Shown: positions 34,848-46,159 of the stretch, one piece after another
How the letters are laid out: each line of letters starts with the position of its first letter
How positions within the stretch are numbered: position 1 is the stretch's first letter
NCBI GenBank assembly: GCA_026119855.1
Contig: JAOWBW010000764.1
Location: 62,001 to 126,000, forward strand
From: Campanula takesimana
Taxonomy: Eukaryota > Streptophyta > Magnoliopsida > Asterales > Campanulaceae
DNA length: 64,000 nt
Reading direction: 5' to 3'
Made by a program: the position numbers and the translations under genes
Notes under the pieces: generated by a model
Databases searched by the model: none
Seen by the model: the letters and a program-made list of their open reading frames with translations, nothing else
Told to the model about the DNA's origin: nothing

Positions 34848-36149
34848 TGTAGATACCCCGGGGAACCACGGCTTGGCTAGAGCGGTGAATTATCCTAGGA
34901 TGTCTAACTTGTTTTAGATTGTTTAGAGTCGTCACCTATGTTTTTAAAGGAACATAAGAAAAACCTAGAAATAGCCTAATTTATGTACAAAACCAGAGAT
35001 TCAGGAGAGAAGGGTTTGGGGGTTAGGTGACGGAGTGGGAAGTACTTAAACACCCACTCTGCCCCGCTTACGCGGGTCTTGCTACTATTGGTGTTCTAAT
35101 ATTTACATGTCCTTCAATTAATTAAATAGAAATGTGCTAACAATTGTGATGAGAAGAAAAAAGGGGAAATAAAGAGGAAATAAAATAGAATTATTTTTTT
35201 TATTTAATGATAAAGATTACATGTAACAAGTAATGTTAAAGAATTACATTAAGAGATGAAGAGAAATTAACATGGTGAATTAAAGTTAAGATTAAAATGT
35301 AGGGAGATAACCTTAACTAACTTCAATATGTGAAGTAGTCATGTTGGTCATGTCCCATTAATGGGGATTGCATACATCAAGAAGAAGAAAACAAAGGAAG
35401 AAAATGGAGTTGTACCTTGAGAAAGAGGACTTGGAACCTTGACTTGAAAGTGTTGTTGTTGTAATGAAATTGTTGTAGAACAATTTGTGTAGAGTCTTGT
35501 TACTAAGAACTCTTGTTGGGAGAATTTGTGTATAATGTAGTTGGTGAATCAAGGTTGGAGTCCCAAAAAGAAGTCCCTTTCCAAGGTAGAAGATGATGGT
35601 TTTTATAGGTAAAAAAGAGAGGGAAATGATGGAGGGAAATTGGTCATCCATGTGAAATGGAATGGGCCAATCACAAATAAGATAAATGAATAAAAGAAAA
35701 ATAAAAGAAATAAAAGAAATCAAATAATAAATGAAAGAAATATTAGTTTTTGGGAAAAGGCTTAGAATTTGGGATTGGGAGTTAATGAGAAAAAGGGGGG
35801 ATGAATGTGGATGTAAAAAGATGGTTTTTGTGATCAAGAAAAGATGTTTGTAAATAAGAAAAAAGGAGGGAAATAAGGTGCAATCCGTTACTGCCATATC
35901 GGACAGCGCGCGAGTCCCGCCTTTGGGACGGGAGGCGCGCGCGGCCCGTTAGCTGTGCCGGAAGCGCGCGGTTCTAAAAATGACAGAAAGACAGAAATGA
36001 CTCTAAAATTAATTCTGTTATGCAGTTTAGTCCAAAACTAACGGAATCAGTTAGGAACTTAACCGAAGTAACAGAAATTAATAAAAATAAGTTAAATAAA
36101 AATACTTTGTATGCAATCGGGGTGAGAGGTCCAAGGCGGGGTGTCTACA
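34848..36149 (-). mobile_element. E: 3' LTR
   Basis: 1,302 bp. A CCTATAAAAACC box (minus) near 35595-35606 is a candidate TATA. A GCGCGCG cluster (35908-35970) lies upstream of it. The 179-aa minus ORF at 35358-35897 is a Phe/Ile/Ser-rich low-complexity reading frame in LTR sequence and is not called as a gene. Confidence 0.92.
35908..35970. repeat. GCGCGCG cluster in the E LTR
   Basis: CAGCGCGCGAGTCCCGCC, then GGACGGGAGGCGCGCGCGG, then GAAGCGCGCGG within about 60 bases; includes the small inverted pair TCCCGCC/GGACGGGA. Present also in the 5' LTR near 43422-43486. Confidence 0.8.
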
Positions 36150-36340
36150 GAGCCCCTCGGCGACGTGGATTGCGAAGAAAAACGCGTCGACGAAAGAAAG
36201 ACAACCGCCGAGGACATCGACAAGAGAAAACAAAGACTCGATAAAGCAGGAATTTGAAATTACAAAGGATAGAAATGCGCTCCCTGTGTGAGCGACTTTT
36301 GCTGATGGAAGAGGTATGGTGATTTTAGTGGTTCACCATG

Positions 36341-36535
36341 GACCAAAATTGGTGTGCGGTGCGGCATATTCTGATGCGCTGTGCGGCTTGTTGATTCTGG
36401 TGCGCGGTGCGGCATATTCTGATGCGCTGTGCAGCACTTGTTGATTCTGGTGCGCGGTGCGGCATATTCTGATGCGCTGTGCGGGTTGTTGATTCTGGTG
36501 CTCTGTGCGGCACCTGGTACTCTGTGCGGCACCTG
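36341..36535. repeat. E: minisatellite of ~48-bp units
   Basis: Three units containing GCGGTGCGGCATATTCTGAT, each followed by GCGCTGTGCGG and TTGTTGATTCTGGTG, then two short units of GTGCGGCACCTG. The antisense ORFs through this stretch (for example 36325-36786) only translate the repeat. Confidence 0.9.
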
Positions 36536-37027
36536 CTATGTGTATGCTTTGCAGATATATGTGCTTGTGCAAGAAGATGCATGAAGAGAGAAATTGTGCT
36601 CGTGGTGTGATGATATTTTGGAACACCCTTGCAATGAGAGAGAAGTAAGAATGTAAAGAGTGATCTTGTGTGCGGTGTGATTTTGAGGAAAGCGTCGGAT
36701 GTATTTATACCTTCACTTACCATTGCCGCTTGAGTGGAGATGGATTCCTGATGTCCGCGGAGGATGCTTTGATGGAGAATGTCCATTCTTTAGATGTTGA
36801 TGAGAGAATGCCCTTGATGTTGGGTTGGCGAGATGGTACTCTGGATGATGGGTTGGTCGTGCCAAAAGGCTGCCTACGTATCCCTTGAAGAGAATCAGAC
36901 CAGCGTAGTTCAAGGATGATGGAGAACGCTGGAGGAGAGGCTAGGAGCAAAGCAAAGTAAAGCACATAATTTTACACATAGAAGGAGAAAAGAATAGAAA
37001 GGAAAGAATATGCACATAATGTGTATG

Positions 37028-37028
<1 letters not shown>

Positions 37029-37060
<32 letters not shown>
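37029..37060. repeat. T32 homopolymer
   Basis: Thirty-two consecutive T (A on the element's sense strand), the longest homopolymer in the window; likely length-variable. Confidence 0.95.
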
Positions 37061-37065
<5 letters not shown>

Positions 37066-40000
37066 TTAGAAAGGAAAGAATATGCACACATGTGAGGAAA
37101 AGATTTTTTTTTTTTTTTAGTTCGTGGGTGAACCATTTTAACCATTGTGTGCTTGTGAAGCCAACCCAAGATCAAGTCATGTTCAGTCGAAGTCCGGATT
37201 GCCTCGCTTGAATTCTGTTGTCGCCGGTGTGCCCAACGAAGATTGATGTCTAGCCCCAAGAGATTTGTCGATTATGGGGCTTCAAAAGGCTTTCGATGCC
37301 GAGATGAGGGGTTGCTGATTGTAAAGCCCCTAGAATGCCTTTGATGCCAAATTTTGAGGGACTTCCATAGCTCTAAGATAAATCAGCTCTTGGCCCATTC
37401 GAGTAAATCGCCCTTTGTTGTTGTAGTGAGCAAGCCCCAAGAGGAGATCGTTGATGCCAAGCTTCGAGAGATTGCAAAGCCCCAAGTGTCGTGGGCTTGT
37501 AGATGGCGGGATGTGAAGACAGTTCATTGTAAAGCCCCAAATTATCTCGTGATTGGCTCGGCATTGAGAGCGGATGTACCGTTTGGTAGAATTCTTGATA
37601 GAGATCTCCTTCTTGCTCTTACTGGGGAGATGAATGGCCTCATTGTGGTCGATACCCAAATGGCTGAGGGCTTATGTCAAAGGATGCAGTAATGTTTTGC
37701 GGTGCCGTCGAGGTTGCGGAGGATAAGGTCTTGGCGTGATAAAGTCTCAAATGAGTATCCTTGCTTGACTCTTCTTGAGTTGAACTAATGACGGATCTTC
37801 GGATGCAACTAGTGATGTGGCCCAACTTTATCTGAGCTGCACCTTGTGCTTTTGATCTTGGAGAAGGGTGAATTGCAGAAACATTGGGATTGGCCGTGGC
37901 ATTTCCCGCTATAACCCTGTTTTGATTAGAGTTTAGCATATTGAATCTTTTTCCTTTTCTCTAAGACTTCCTTCAAAATCTCGCTGTGAGTTCTAACAAA
38001 AATCATCAACTTCATTCATAACATCGGAGTCTTCATTTAAAACCAAGAGGCTTTTGACTTGAAGTGTTGAGAGACCCTTTGAAGCTTGATCCCTTTCATG
38101 GAGACTACTCCCAAATTGCGTTGCTCGAGTATTGTTGCCCAAAAGACTGTCGGTCGCGAAGCCCTAATACTGCCCTTTGCTCGGATTACTGTAATGCCGT
38201 AGCCCAAAAGATTGTAGATTGCGAAGCCCGTTGAGACCTTCGGTGCCGAATTGAGGAAGCTTCCAATGTTGCACATGACTTGGCTGGGGATACTGCTGGG
38301 GAGTTAATTGCTCTTTGCCGAGGGAGCCTTTAAGACATGACCGTAGCCCCTAGAGTACCATCATTGATTGCGAGAAAGGTCCACCCTTGATTGGGGAAAC
38401 GAGCACGGGCACACATGACAAGAGGGATTTTTGACATCCCTTTTGAGGGACTTCGAGGATAGTCTCACACATCTTTCTTGAGCATAGCCCCTAGGGCGTA
38501 TTGATTGCCAAATGAAGAAAAAGAAGCAAAAGAAGTCCTTGTCCTTGAGTCACATAGCCCCTAGGGCGTCACCATTTGTTGAGCAAAGCAAGAGTGACTC
38601 ATCCTCGTGCGAGGGAACAAACATGAGAGGACATGGCAAGAGTTACTCCATTTCTCGGGAGCCTTTCGGCGTACTTTAGAAGCACATACTTGAAGAAGCT
38701 TTGAAAACTGAGACACATGTTGTTGCTATTTGTTGCCCAAGCCAATTGACTAGCTAGGGATTATTTGTGCAACCTCGTGCCCTTTTATGATGGGCTCGTT
38801 CTCGGATGGGTCTTGACTACCACGGCCTTCTTTTCATGAACCCAAAAATGCACACTGCTGGAGAATGATGCCAATAACCCAAAACAACCTTTGATGGTGC
38901 CATATCTTGTCGAGCTTTTTGCAATCCCAAAGTTGACTCGGTGGGGAATTGACTTGCTGAGGAGATTCAATGTAGAACTTGTCTTCTTTAGAGGCCGGGG
39001 ATCTCCATTTCTCTTTCCCTTCTCTCTCTCACTCTCTCATATTTTTTATGACGCACCCTGTTTTTTTGCCTAGACCGCCCTTTCGGGTTTTCAATCTAGC
39101 GGGCATCTCTTTTGCGTCTTCATCATTTTTTTTTTTTGACTTAATTGATGAGGAAGTGTGCATTGACTCTAGCTGAGGAGATAAGACATGTGATTTTGCG
39201 GTGGAGACCTCTTGTCACTAAAGGTGAGTGACATTGACTTGACTAGGGAAGTGTCCCTAGTATTGACATGTATTTTTTTATTGAATTGAATGACTCGCGA
39301 AGGCAAGTAAGTCATTAAGAGAGAAGAGAAGGAAAGCCCCAATTTGATTGCAAGAAATTGGGAGTATGCAGAAAGAATAGAAGTCCCTAGACTCGACAAG
39401 GAATGCGAAATGATTCCAAATCTAAGAAAGTTGTTCAATCTTTTTGGTGATTAATTCATTGGCAAATGAATCGTACAAAGATGTCTTGACAAGTTCGAGA
39501 TGAAGGTCGATCACCATAACACGCTTGGGCTAAACATATCTTCTTTCTTGCATGAGACCGGACCCGCAGGTTGCCTACGTTCCTCCAGTGTAGAGGCTCA
39601 GGTCACAGTAGTTCTTGTGGATTCTCCATTTTTCGGGATGGAATTGTTTCTTCGTCGTGTAGCTTCGTCCTCCTTTGGTGGATGGAATGATGTTGATCTT
39701 GATGTGAACTTCTTTGATTGAGGGGGATTTTTTTTTATTTTTTCTGTGCTCTAACTTTTGCCTAGGTTGATTTGATGGTTTCAACCTAGCGAGCTCCCCT
39801 TTTTTTTTTTTTTTTTTTTAATCCCCCTTTGAAAACTTTGCTTGACTTCTTTATGATTGTTCCTCCACCTTGTTTGTCTTGGCTTCGTCGTTGATGTTGG
39901 CGTCGATGTTTAGCCCCTAGGCGTTCAAGTGATGGCCTTCGTTCCAAACTCGTTTAGACATCTTTTCATCATTTTGCCAAGAATTAGATCGAACAACTTG

Positions 40001-40127
40001 GAAGAGTGTATGAGGACAAGAACGACTTTTTATTTGATGACTCAATGGACTCGAACATAGGACGAGAGAAAACATTAATGCACACATTAGAGGACTTTTG
40101 ACTCTTTTTTTTTTTTTATCCTATTTT

Positions 40128-41129
40128 CTAAGTAGAGAAAGAGAAACAGAGATTGTTGTCGTCATCCCCCATGTCGTTGTAGTCCTCATTGTCATTATAG
40201 TCTTCCATGTCACTACATTCTTCCATGTCATTGCTTGAGAACCCTTTGTCGTTGAAGCTTGTTTCATAGGAGGACTCGGCCACTTCTCGGAGCAAATTGT
40301 CAATTCTAACCCCCGCATCATACATGCTTGAAAAATCGGAGTGAAAAGCCCCACTAAGATGAGTGCGGTAGTCCATTTTCAAACACTTCAAGAAGATGTC
40401 CATTTGTTCCTTCTTGGAAGGCCTATCAACTATCTCGGCTAGCTTTTCATTCCAACGGCAATAGAAGTCCCCAAATGATTCATTACCCATTTGCACGGTG
40501 CTCTCCAATTCCTTCTTGGTGGGGCGGAATATGGAGTTGCCTTGATATTGTGACTTGAAGGCAAGCATAGCGGCATCCCAATTGAGGCGGGTGGAAACTG
40601 GAAGACCCATATACCAATCTTTTGCGACCCCCTCGAGAGTAAGCGGGAAGCATTTTGCCATTATTTGAGGAGACACTTTCTTTGGTAGCATGGCCCAAAC
40701 GTAGGAGTCAACATGAGCGTCGGGGTAAGAGTTGCCGTTGAACTTGCCAATATCGGGCATCTTGAACTTTTCGGGAAGAGCCTCCATTGTGTTCATGAGG
40801 AGAGAAACTTGATGAAGATTGGTGCTTTGGCCCTTGTGCAAATTTAGCCCACTAAGCCTTTGGTCAATGTAGGACATGAGAGTGTTGACCAAACCGGTAT
40901 CAATGCTTTGGACCTTTCTTTCACTCGTGAGCCCTTTCAATTGGTTCTTGAGTTGAGCAACTTCTTTCTTGTAGGCCGTTTTCACATGCTCGTAACGGGC
41001 TCGCCATAAATCATCCTTGCGGCGGACATTCTCGGCTAGTGTATCAACTTGCCCTTTCAATGCTTCCACCATGCGGAATAACCCTTCGTTGGACACAGGA
41101 ATGCCGCTGTCGTTGCTGTTTGAAGCCAT
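40128..41129 (-). CDS. gag: E: gag-like protein, no zinc knuckle
   Basis: A 333-codon ORF from MASNSNDSGIPVSN; the frame is open 33 codons further upstream but this start is better placed before the coiled-coil region. Residues about 15-80 look coiled coil (LFRMVEALKGQVDTLAENV; EVAQLKNQLKGL). The retrotransposon gag domain follows, with FKMPDIGKFNGNSYPDAHVD, CFPLTLEGVAKDWYMGLP and FKSQYQGNSIFRPTKKEL. The C-terminus is acidic (DMEDYNDNEDYNDMGDDD). There is no CCHC knuckle and no protease or pol after it. The frame is intact although everything else in the interior is non-coding, which suggests it was kept for particle assembly or packaging. Homology to Ogre/Tat gag is my inference. Confidence 0.8.
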   Translation of the reverse strand: MASNSNDSGIPVSNEGLFRMVEALKGQVDTLAENVRRKDDLWRARYEHVKTAYKKEVAQLKNQLKGLTSERKVQSIDTGLVNTLMSYIDQRLSGLNLHKGQSTNLHQVSLLMNTMEALPEKFKMPDIGKFNGNSYPDAHVDSYVWAMLPKKVSPQIMAKCFPLTLEGVAKDWYMGLPVSTRLNWDAAMLAFKSQYQGNSIFRPTKKELESTVQMGNESFGDFYCRWNEKLAEIVDRPSKKEQMDIFLKCLKMDYRTHLSGAFHSDFSSMYDAGVRIDNLLREVAESSYETSFNDKGFSSNDMEECSDMEDYNDNEDYNDMGDDDNNLCFSFST

Positions 41130-42344
41130 TGGACCTATTGAGAGAACACGGTCGATCTTAGGATGGCCCCACAAACACCTTTTGAGTAAAATGATTTCAC
41201 CCACAAACAAGAAAAGACTCAACCACATAAAGAAAAATGACTCTCTTTTTTTTATTTACAAAGTCGGAAGGACGGAGTCCTTTTTGGGGTTTCTAAAAAA
41301 AATAGTGGAATCGTCACACTAGTATATAGACCTTCTCGCGGTCCCATATACTCATCGGATTCCACCACGCTTGTGATACCTACATGTGACGGGATTAAAC
41401 TAAATTAATGTAGTAAATCATACATGCGGGGACGTATTTTTTATTTTCGTCCAAGATAGCCACTTTTGGGGACGGAGTTTTATTTCGTCCATTGCAACAA
41501 GTTGTCATGTATGATTTGAAGACATTAGTTTAGGGAAATCTCGGTACATGAAAACCGACTTGAGTCACGGAGTGTTAGACCTTAAACTAGAATTGTGTGG
41601 TTTGTGCTCGGCTTGAATATGAGGCTCAAAGGTCACCCCCGGCATGTAGTCATGAACTACGCCACGGGCTGAGGTTGACCGCTTTGGAAGAGTCAAGGTC
41701 AGGTGGAGCTTGAAACTTCCTAGGACGGGCCTAGACGGGTTTGGGGTTGGACTTGTGCGACTCGATAGTGAGCAGTTGATAAGAATATGTGCATGTAGTG
41801 TGAGGTCTAACATGTGACAAAACATTTTTTTTTTTTTTTTTAAAAAGGAAATAAAAAAACAAATAAGCACGTAATTTACAACTTTCGAATCACCCGTGTG
41901 ACCGATAAAACAAACAGAAAATAGAAACTGTTTTGTGCAGGCCCGGTGCCCACACATTGTCAAAACCACTCTGTTTTGTGCACTGTTCTGTTCCGGGAAT
42001 GCGCCCAGAAGCGCGCGCATTGGGTTGCCTATGCGGAAGGCGCGCGCGTGAGAGGAAGAAGGGCAGAGGCGCCCGCTTCTGGGTGAGAACCTGCAAATCA
42101 GTGGGTTCAAGGGATTGCCTTGACCCTTAATTAAGAAAACTTTCCCCTGCAGAATTTGTTAGCACAGAAACATGGAATGGAAGGACAAGAAAGGAGGCGG
42201 GCGATTCTGGTAATAAGGGTCGGACGCGCGCGCTTTAGGCCAAGAAGGCCGGACGCGCGCGCTTCCTACCCTTTTTACTAGAATGCCCAGAAAACAGAAT
42301 AAAAGAACACCAAAAATGAAAACGCAAGTTTAACCCTCTAAATC
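41130..42344 (-). other. E: 5' leader
   Basis: About 1.2 kb between primer site and gag. It contains a T run near 41826-41841, GCGCGC words in a GC-rich stretch at 41995-42080 and 42220-42262 (GGACGCGCGCGCTT twice), and no convincing ORF. The 181-aa minus ORF 41565-42110 has no family resemblance. Confidence 0.6.
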
Positions 42345-42363
42345 GTCCCCAGCGGAGTCGCCA
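42345..42363 (-). other. E: primer binding site (Arg-tRNA type)
   Basis: TGGCGACTCCGCTGGGGAC on the minus strand, one base inside the 5' LTR. It differs from all other primer sites in the window, which are initiator-Met type. Confidence 0.75.
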
Positions 42364-42364
42364 C

Positions 42365-43665
42365 TGTAGATACCCCGGGGAACCACGGCTTGGCTAGAGC
42401 GGTGAATTATCCTAGGATGTCTAACTTGTTTTAGATTGTTTAGAGTCGCCACCTATGTTTTTAAAGGAACATAAGAAAAACCTAGAAATAGCCTAATTTA
42501 TGTACAAAACCAGAGATTCGGGAGAGAGGGGTTCGGGGGTTAGGTGACGGAGTGGGAAGTACTTAAACACCCACTCCGCCCCGCTTACGCGGGTCTTGCT
42601 ACTATTGGTGTTCTAATATTTACATGTCTTTCAATTAATTAAATAGAAATGTGCTAACAATTGTGATGAGAAGAAAAAAGGGGAAATAAAGAGGAAATAA
42701 AATAGAATTATTTTATTTATTTAATGATAAAGATTACATGTAACAAGTAATGTTAAAGAATTACATTAAGAGATGAAGAGAAATTAACATGGTGAATTAA
42801 AGTTAAGATTAAAATGTAGGGAGATAACCTTAACTAACTTCAATATGTGAAGTAGTCATGTTGGTCATGTCCCATTAATGGGGATTGCATACATCAAGAA
42901 GAAGAAAACAAAGGAAGAAAATGGAGTTGTACCTTGAGAAAGAGGACTTGGAACCTTGACTTGAAAGTGTTGTTGTTGTAATGAAATTGTTGTAGAACAA
43001 TTTGTGTAGAGTCTTGTTACTAAGAACTCTTGTTGGGAGAATTTGTGTATAATGTAGTTGGTGTATCAAGGTTGGAGTCCCAAAAAGAAGTCCCTTTCCA
43101 AGGTAGAAGATGATGGTTTTTATAGGTAAAAAAGAGAGGGAAATGATGGAGGGAAATTGCTCATCCATGTGAAATGGAATGGGCCAATCACAAATAAGAT
43201 AAATGAATAAAAGAAAAATAAAGAAATAAAAGAAATCAAATAATAAATGAAAGAAATATTAGTTTTGGGAAAAGGCTTAGAATTTGGGATTGGGAGTTAA
43301 TGAGAAAAAGGGGGGGATGAATGTGGATGTAAAAAGATGGTTTTTGTGATCAAGAAAAGATGTTTGTAAATAAGAAAAAAGGAGGGAAATAAGGTGCAAT
43401 CCGTTACTGCCATATCGGACAGCGCGCGAGTCCCGCCTTTGGGACGGGAGGCGCGCGCGGCCCGTTAGCTGTGCCGGAAGCGCGCGGTTCTAAAAATGAC
43501 AGAAAGACAGAAATGACTCTAAAATTAATTCTGTTATGCAGTTTAGTCCAAAACTAACGGAATCAGTTAGGAACTTAACCGAAGTAACAGAAATTAATAA
43601 AAATAAGTTAAATAAAAATACTTTGTATGCAATTGGGGTGAGAGGTCCAAGGCGGGGTGTCTACA
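42365..43665 (-). mobile_element. E: 5' LTR
   Basis: 1,301 bp, near-identical to 34848-36149, ending with TGTAGATACCCC at the interior side on the plus strand and TGTCTACA at 43665, followed by TGATG. Confidence 0.93.
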
Positions 43666-43670
43666 TGATG

Positions 43671-44914
43671 GACTCGTTTGTTTGGTGGAAAAGGATGATG
43701 AAATTGATGCTTATGATTCTGATGATGATTACTCAAAGGATGTTCCTGATATGAATGTCTTGAATAAACCTATCAAGAAATCTGCAGGTTTTCAAGAAGT
43801 GAAAAAGAAGAAAGGACCAACCATCAGCGAGCTCGTTGAACAAGGATTTCTCACTCCGGCTCAAAGCGATGGTGGATTGCTATTTTCTAGATGTGATCTG
43901 AGTGCTAGAAGCAAACTAAAAAAAAGTGAATATGTCAGACCTCAAGTTGCACCTATTCCTACAATCAATCATGATGAGGACATTGTAAAGCAAGAAAAGT
44001 TATTTAAAGAGGCTGAAAAGGTAATCAGTCGTTTTAGTGATATGAAGGAAGCTTTGGCACTATTATGTGATGAAATTTACCAGCTTAAGACCGAGAAATC
44101 TCTATTAAAATCTGAATTCACCCTCCTTAAGGAGCAGATAAAGAGCATGACTCCTCTTACTGTTAAAAACACTTATCTAACGGAACAAAACTCATTACTT
44201 AAAGTTCAAAACGATGAATTGGTTACTCAAATTACTGATCTTAAAAAGATTACAAATGAGTGGTCCAATTCTCGTGTCACTATGGACGGTATCTTTGAGT
44301 CCCAAAAAGCTAGTGGTGATAAAAGTGGCTTGGGATTCACATCATCAACTAGTGACAACTTTAAGTATGATGTTAGTGCTAAAAGAGACAGTGAATTTAC
44401 AACTCAGCAAACTCATGAAATTCCCAAGGAAAAACATTCTAATTCAATGGGTAAAGGACAGGAAAAAGTTAAGAGACAAACATTCCATTATGTCTACCCA
44501 ACAAAACAGTTTGGGAAAGCTAAAGAGAAGGAAGTAGCTACAGATGAGTCATCCTCTAGCAAAATCATTTTTGAAACAAGGCGCGCTCCTTCTCCAAGTG
44601 CACATTATGCGCCTAGGAGCCACACGCCTCACTGCCGTGCGCTTCCTAGCCCTATGCGCCCTCCAAGAAAAATCGCTCCAAAATTTCAAAAGAAGGATTT
44701 TGTTAAGGCTGGCTCATCTGACCCAAAGAAGAATGTTATCCCAAAGAAAAGTAAAGAGTTTGTAAAAACTTATGTGATTGGTGGCTTTCATCATTGTTCT
44801 ATTTGTGATTGTTCAGGACATAAGGCCATGAAATGCCTTTTGAGATTCACTCCTAATGCCAAAGGACGTAAAAATCCTAAGGTCAAGCAAGAGTGGGTCG
44901 TCAAAAGTTGCTAA
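43671..44914 (+). CDS. gag: C: Sirevirus gag, part 3 of 3
   Basis: Resumes directly after the second TGATG copy, in phase with part 2, and stays open to TAA at 44912-44914. It has an acidic start (DDEIDAYDSDDDYSKDV), a long coiled coil at about 43980-44280 (ALLCDEIYQLKTEKSLLKSE; QNDELVTQITDLKK), a Pro/Arg/Ala region whose APRSHTP-type wording is encoded by repeated GCGCC words (44580-44660), and a second CCHC knuckle, CSICDCSGHKAMKC. Two knuckles with a coiled coil between are typical for Sirevirus gag. This terminal half is intact. Confidence 0.9.
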
Positions 44915-46159
44915 CTCTAGGACCCGAAAAAGAATAAAGGGGACCTGCTTTAAATGTTTATATTTTAGGTTCTTTGCTTCATGGCTGGATCTTCAAAAGC
45001 TAAAACGTATGAATGGATTCTCGATAGTGGATGTTCACGACACATGACTAGAGATGAATCCTTATTTGAAGATGTTCATGAAGAAAGAGGTCCCTCCGTA
45101 ACATTTGGTGATAATAACAAAGGTCAAATTGTAGCATATGGAAAGCTCAAGAAAGACAAAGTGTGCATTGAAAGAGTCTCTCTCATCGAAGGGCTCAAGC
45201 ACAATTTATTATCCATATCTCAATTCTGCGACAAAGGATTAGAATTCCATTTTACCTCAACTCAATGTTTTATCAAGAATGGCAAAACTGGAGCTACATT
45301 AGTCACGGGATATCGTAAGACAAATATTTACATTATTGATTTCCATAGTATGAACTCTAGTACTAATCTTTGTTTTGTAGCTAAAAGTGTGAGCGAAAAT
45401 AGTTGGCTGTGGCACAAGCGCTTAAGTCACTTGAACTTCAAGTATCTATCTAATCTCAGCAGAAATAATCTTGTTAAAGGACTTCCCAAAGTTGCTGATC
45501 ATCATGACAAGAAGTGCGCCCGTGTAACCTTGCTAAACAACCAAAGCAATCTTTCTCCAGCAAGACAAATCCTTTAACTACTAGATGTTTGTAATTGCTG
45601 CATATTGATCTATTTGGACCAGTCACCACCGCAAGTATTAGAAGAAACAAGTATACTCTAGTCGTGGTGGATGATTATTCAAGATATACTTGGGTGGAAA
45701 TGATGATCTCAAAAAACGATTGTTATGACATTTTGATCACCTTATTCAGACTGTTCCAAACCCAAAAAGAAGATGACATCATTAGTGTTCGATCCGATAA
45801 TGGAACAGAATTCAAGAACAACGGTTGCTCGATACTGCGATGACCATGGGATAGATCACAACTTCTCAACCGCTGGAGTTCCTTAACAAAATGGCATTGT
45901 GGAAAATAAGAATAGGACGTTGATTGAAGCAGGAAAGACGATGATAGCTGAAGCCAAATTGCCTAAATACTTTTGGGAAGAAGCTGTCAACACCGCATGT
46001 TTTACTCAAAATCGTTCCCTCATCAACAAACTTCACAACAAGACCCCGTATGAACTTTGGCGTGGTAGAACTCCCAACATTGCATTCTTCAAAATCTTTG
46101 GTTGAAAATGTTATATCCTCTATAACGGAAACGAACATAGAGGTAAATTCGATGCTAAA
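44915..46159 (+). pseudogene. pol: C: pol part 1 (protease, pre-integrase, integrase), decayed
   Basis: Follows gag with no spacing and in the same frame. The protease is WILDSGCSRHMTRDESLF (about 45010-45060). The pre-integrase shows WLWHKRLSHLNFKYLS (His pair intact); the second, Cys pair is scrambled by a small frame change near 45515. The integrase core has LHIDLFGPVTTAS, VVVDDYSRYTWVEM and RSDNGTEFKNNG, then NKNRTLIEAGKTM (Glu of the catalytic triad displaced by a stop near 45884). Further stops and frameshifts lie near 45575, 45590, 45830 and 46104. At 46159 the solo LTR F interrupts, in phase with the continuation at 47611. Confidence 0.9.

Larger units (their letters stand above)
36150..40127 (-). 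other. E: 3' interior without recognisable coding sequence
   Basis: About 4 kb between gag and the 3' LTR. I see a minisatellite (36341-36535), a 32-base T run (37029-37060), shorter T runs near 37105, 39122, 39799 and 40107, and recurring words such as AAGCCCCAAG (37240-37540) and TAGCCCCTAGGGCGT (38345-38570). Short ORFs on both strands lack retroelement motifs. This is where an autonomous relative would carry pol. Confidence 0.65.
34848..43665 (-). mobile_element. E: gag-only LTR element (Ogre/Tat-like, non-autonomous)
   Basis: An 8.8-kb element with near-identical LTRs (34848-36149 and 42365-43665) starting TGTAGATACCCCGG and ending GGTGTCTACA, and a perfect TGATG duplication (34843-34847 and 43666-43670). 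The gag ORF, primer site and LTR order put its sense strand on minus. No protease, RT, RNase H or integrase is recognisable in the 6.2-kb interior, so it must depend on another element's enzymes. The TGGCGACTCCGCTGGGGAC primer site resembles the Arg-tRNA type I associate with Ogre/Tat gypsy elements; that assignment is from memory. Confidence 0.88.

Noticed and set aside
35358..35897. 179-aa minus ORF in the E LTR (counterpart 42875-43168)
   Set aside because: Low-complexity Phe/Ile/Ser/Leu reading through AT-rich LTR sequence; the second LTR copy has the frame broken.
36325..36786. 153-aa ORF antisense across the minisatellite
   Set aside because: Translates the 48-bp repeat (RICRTAHQ-type repeats) and has no independent support.
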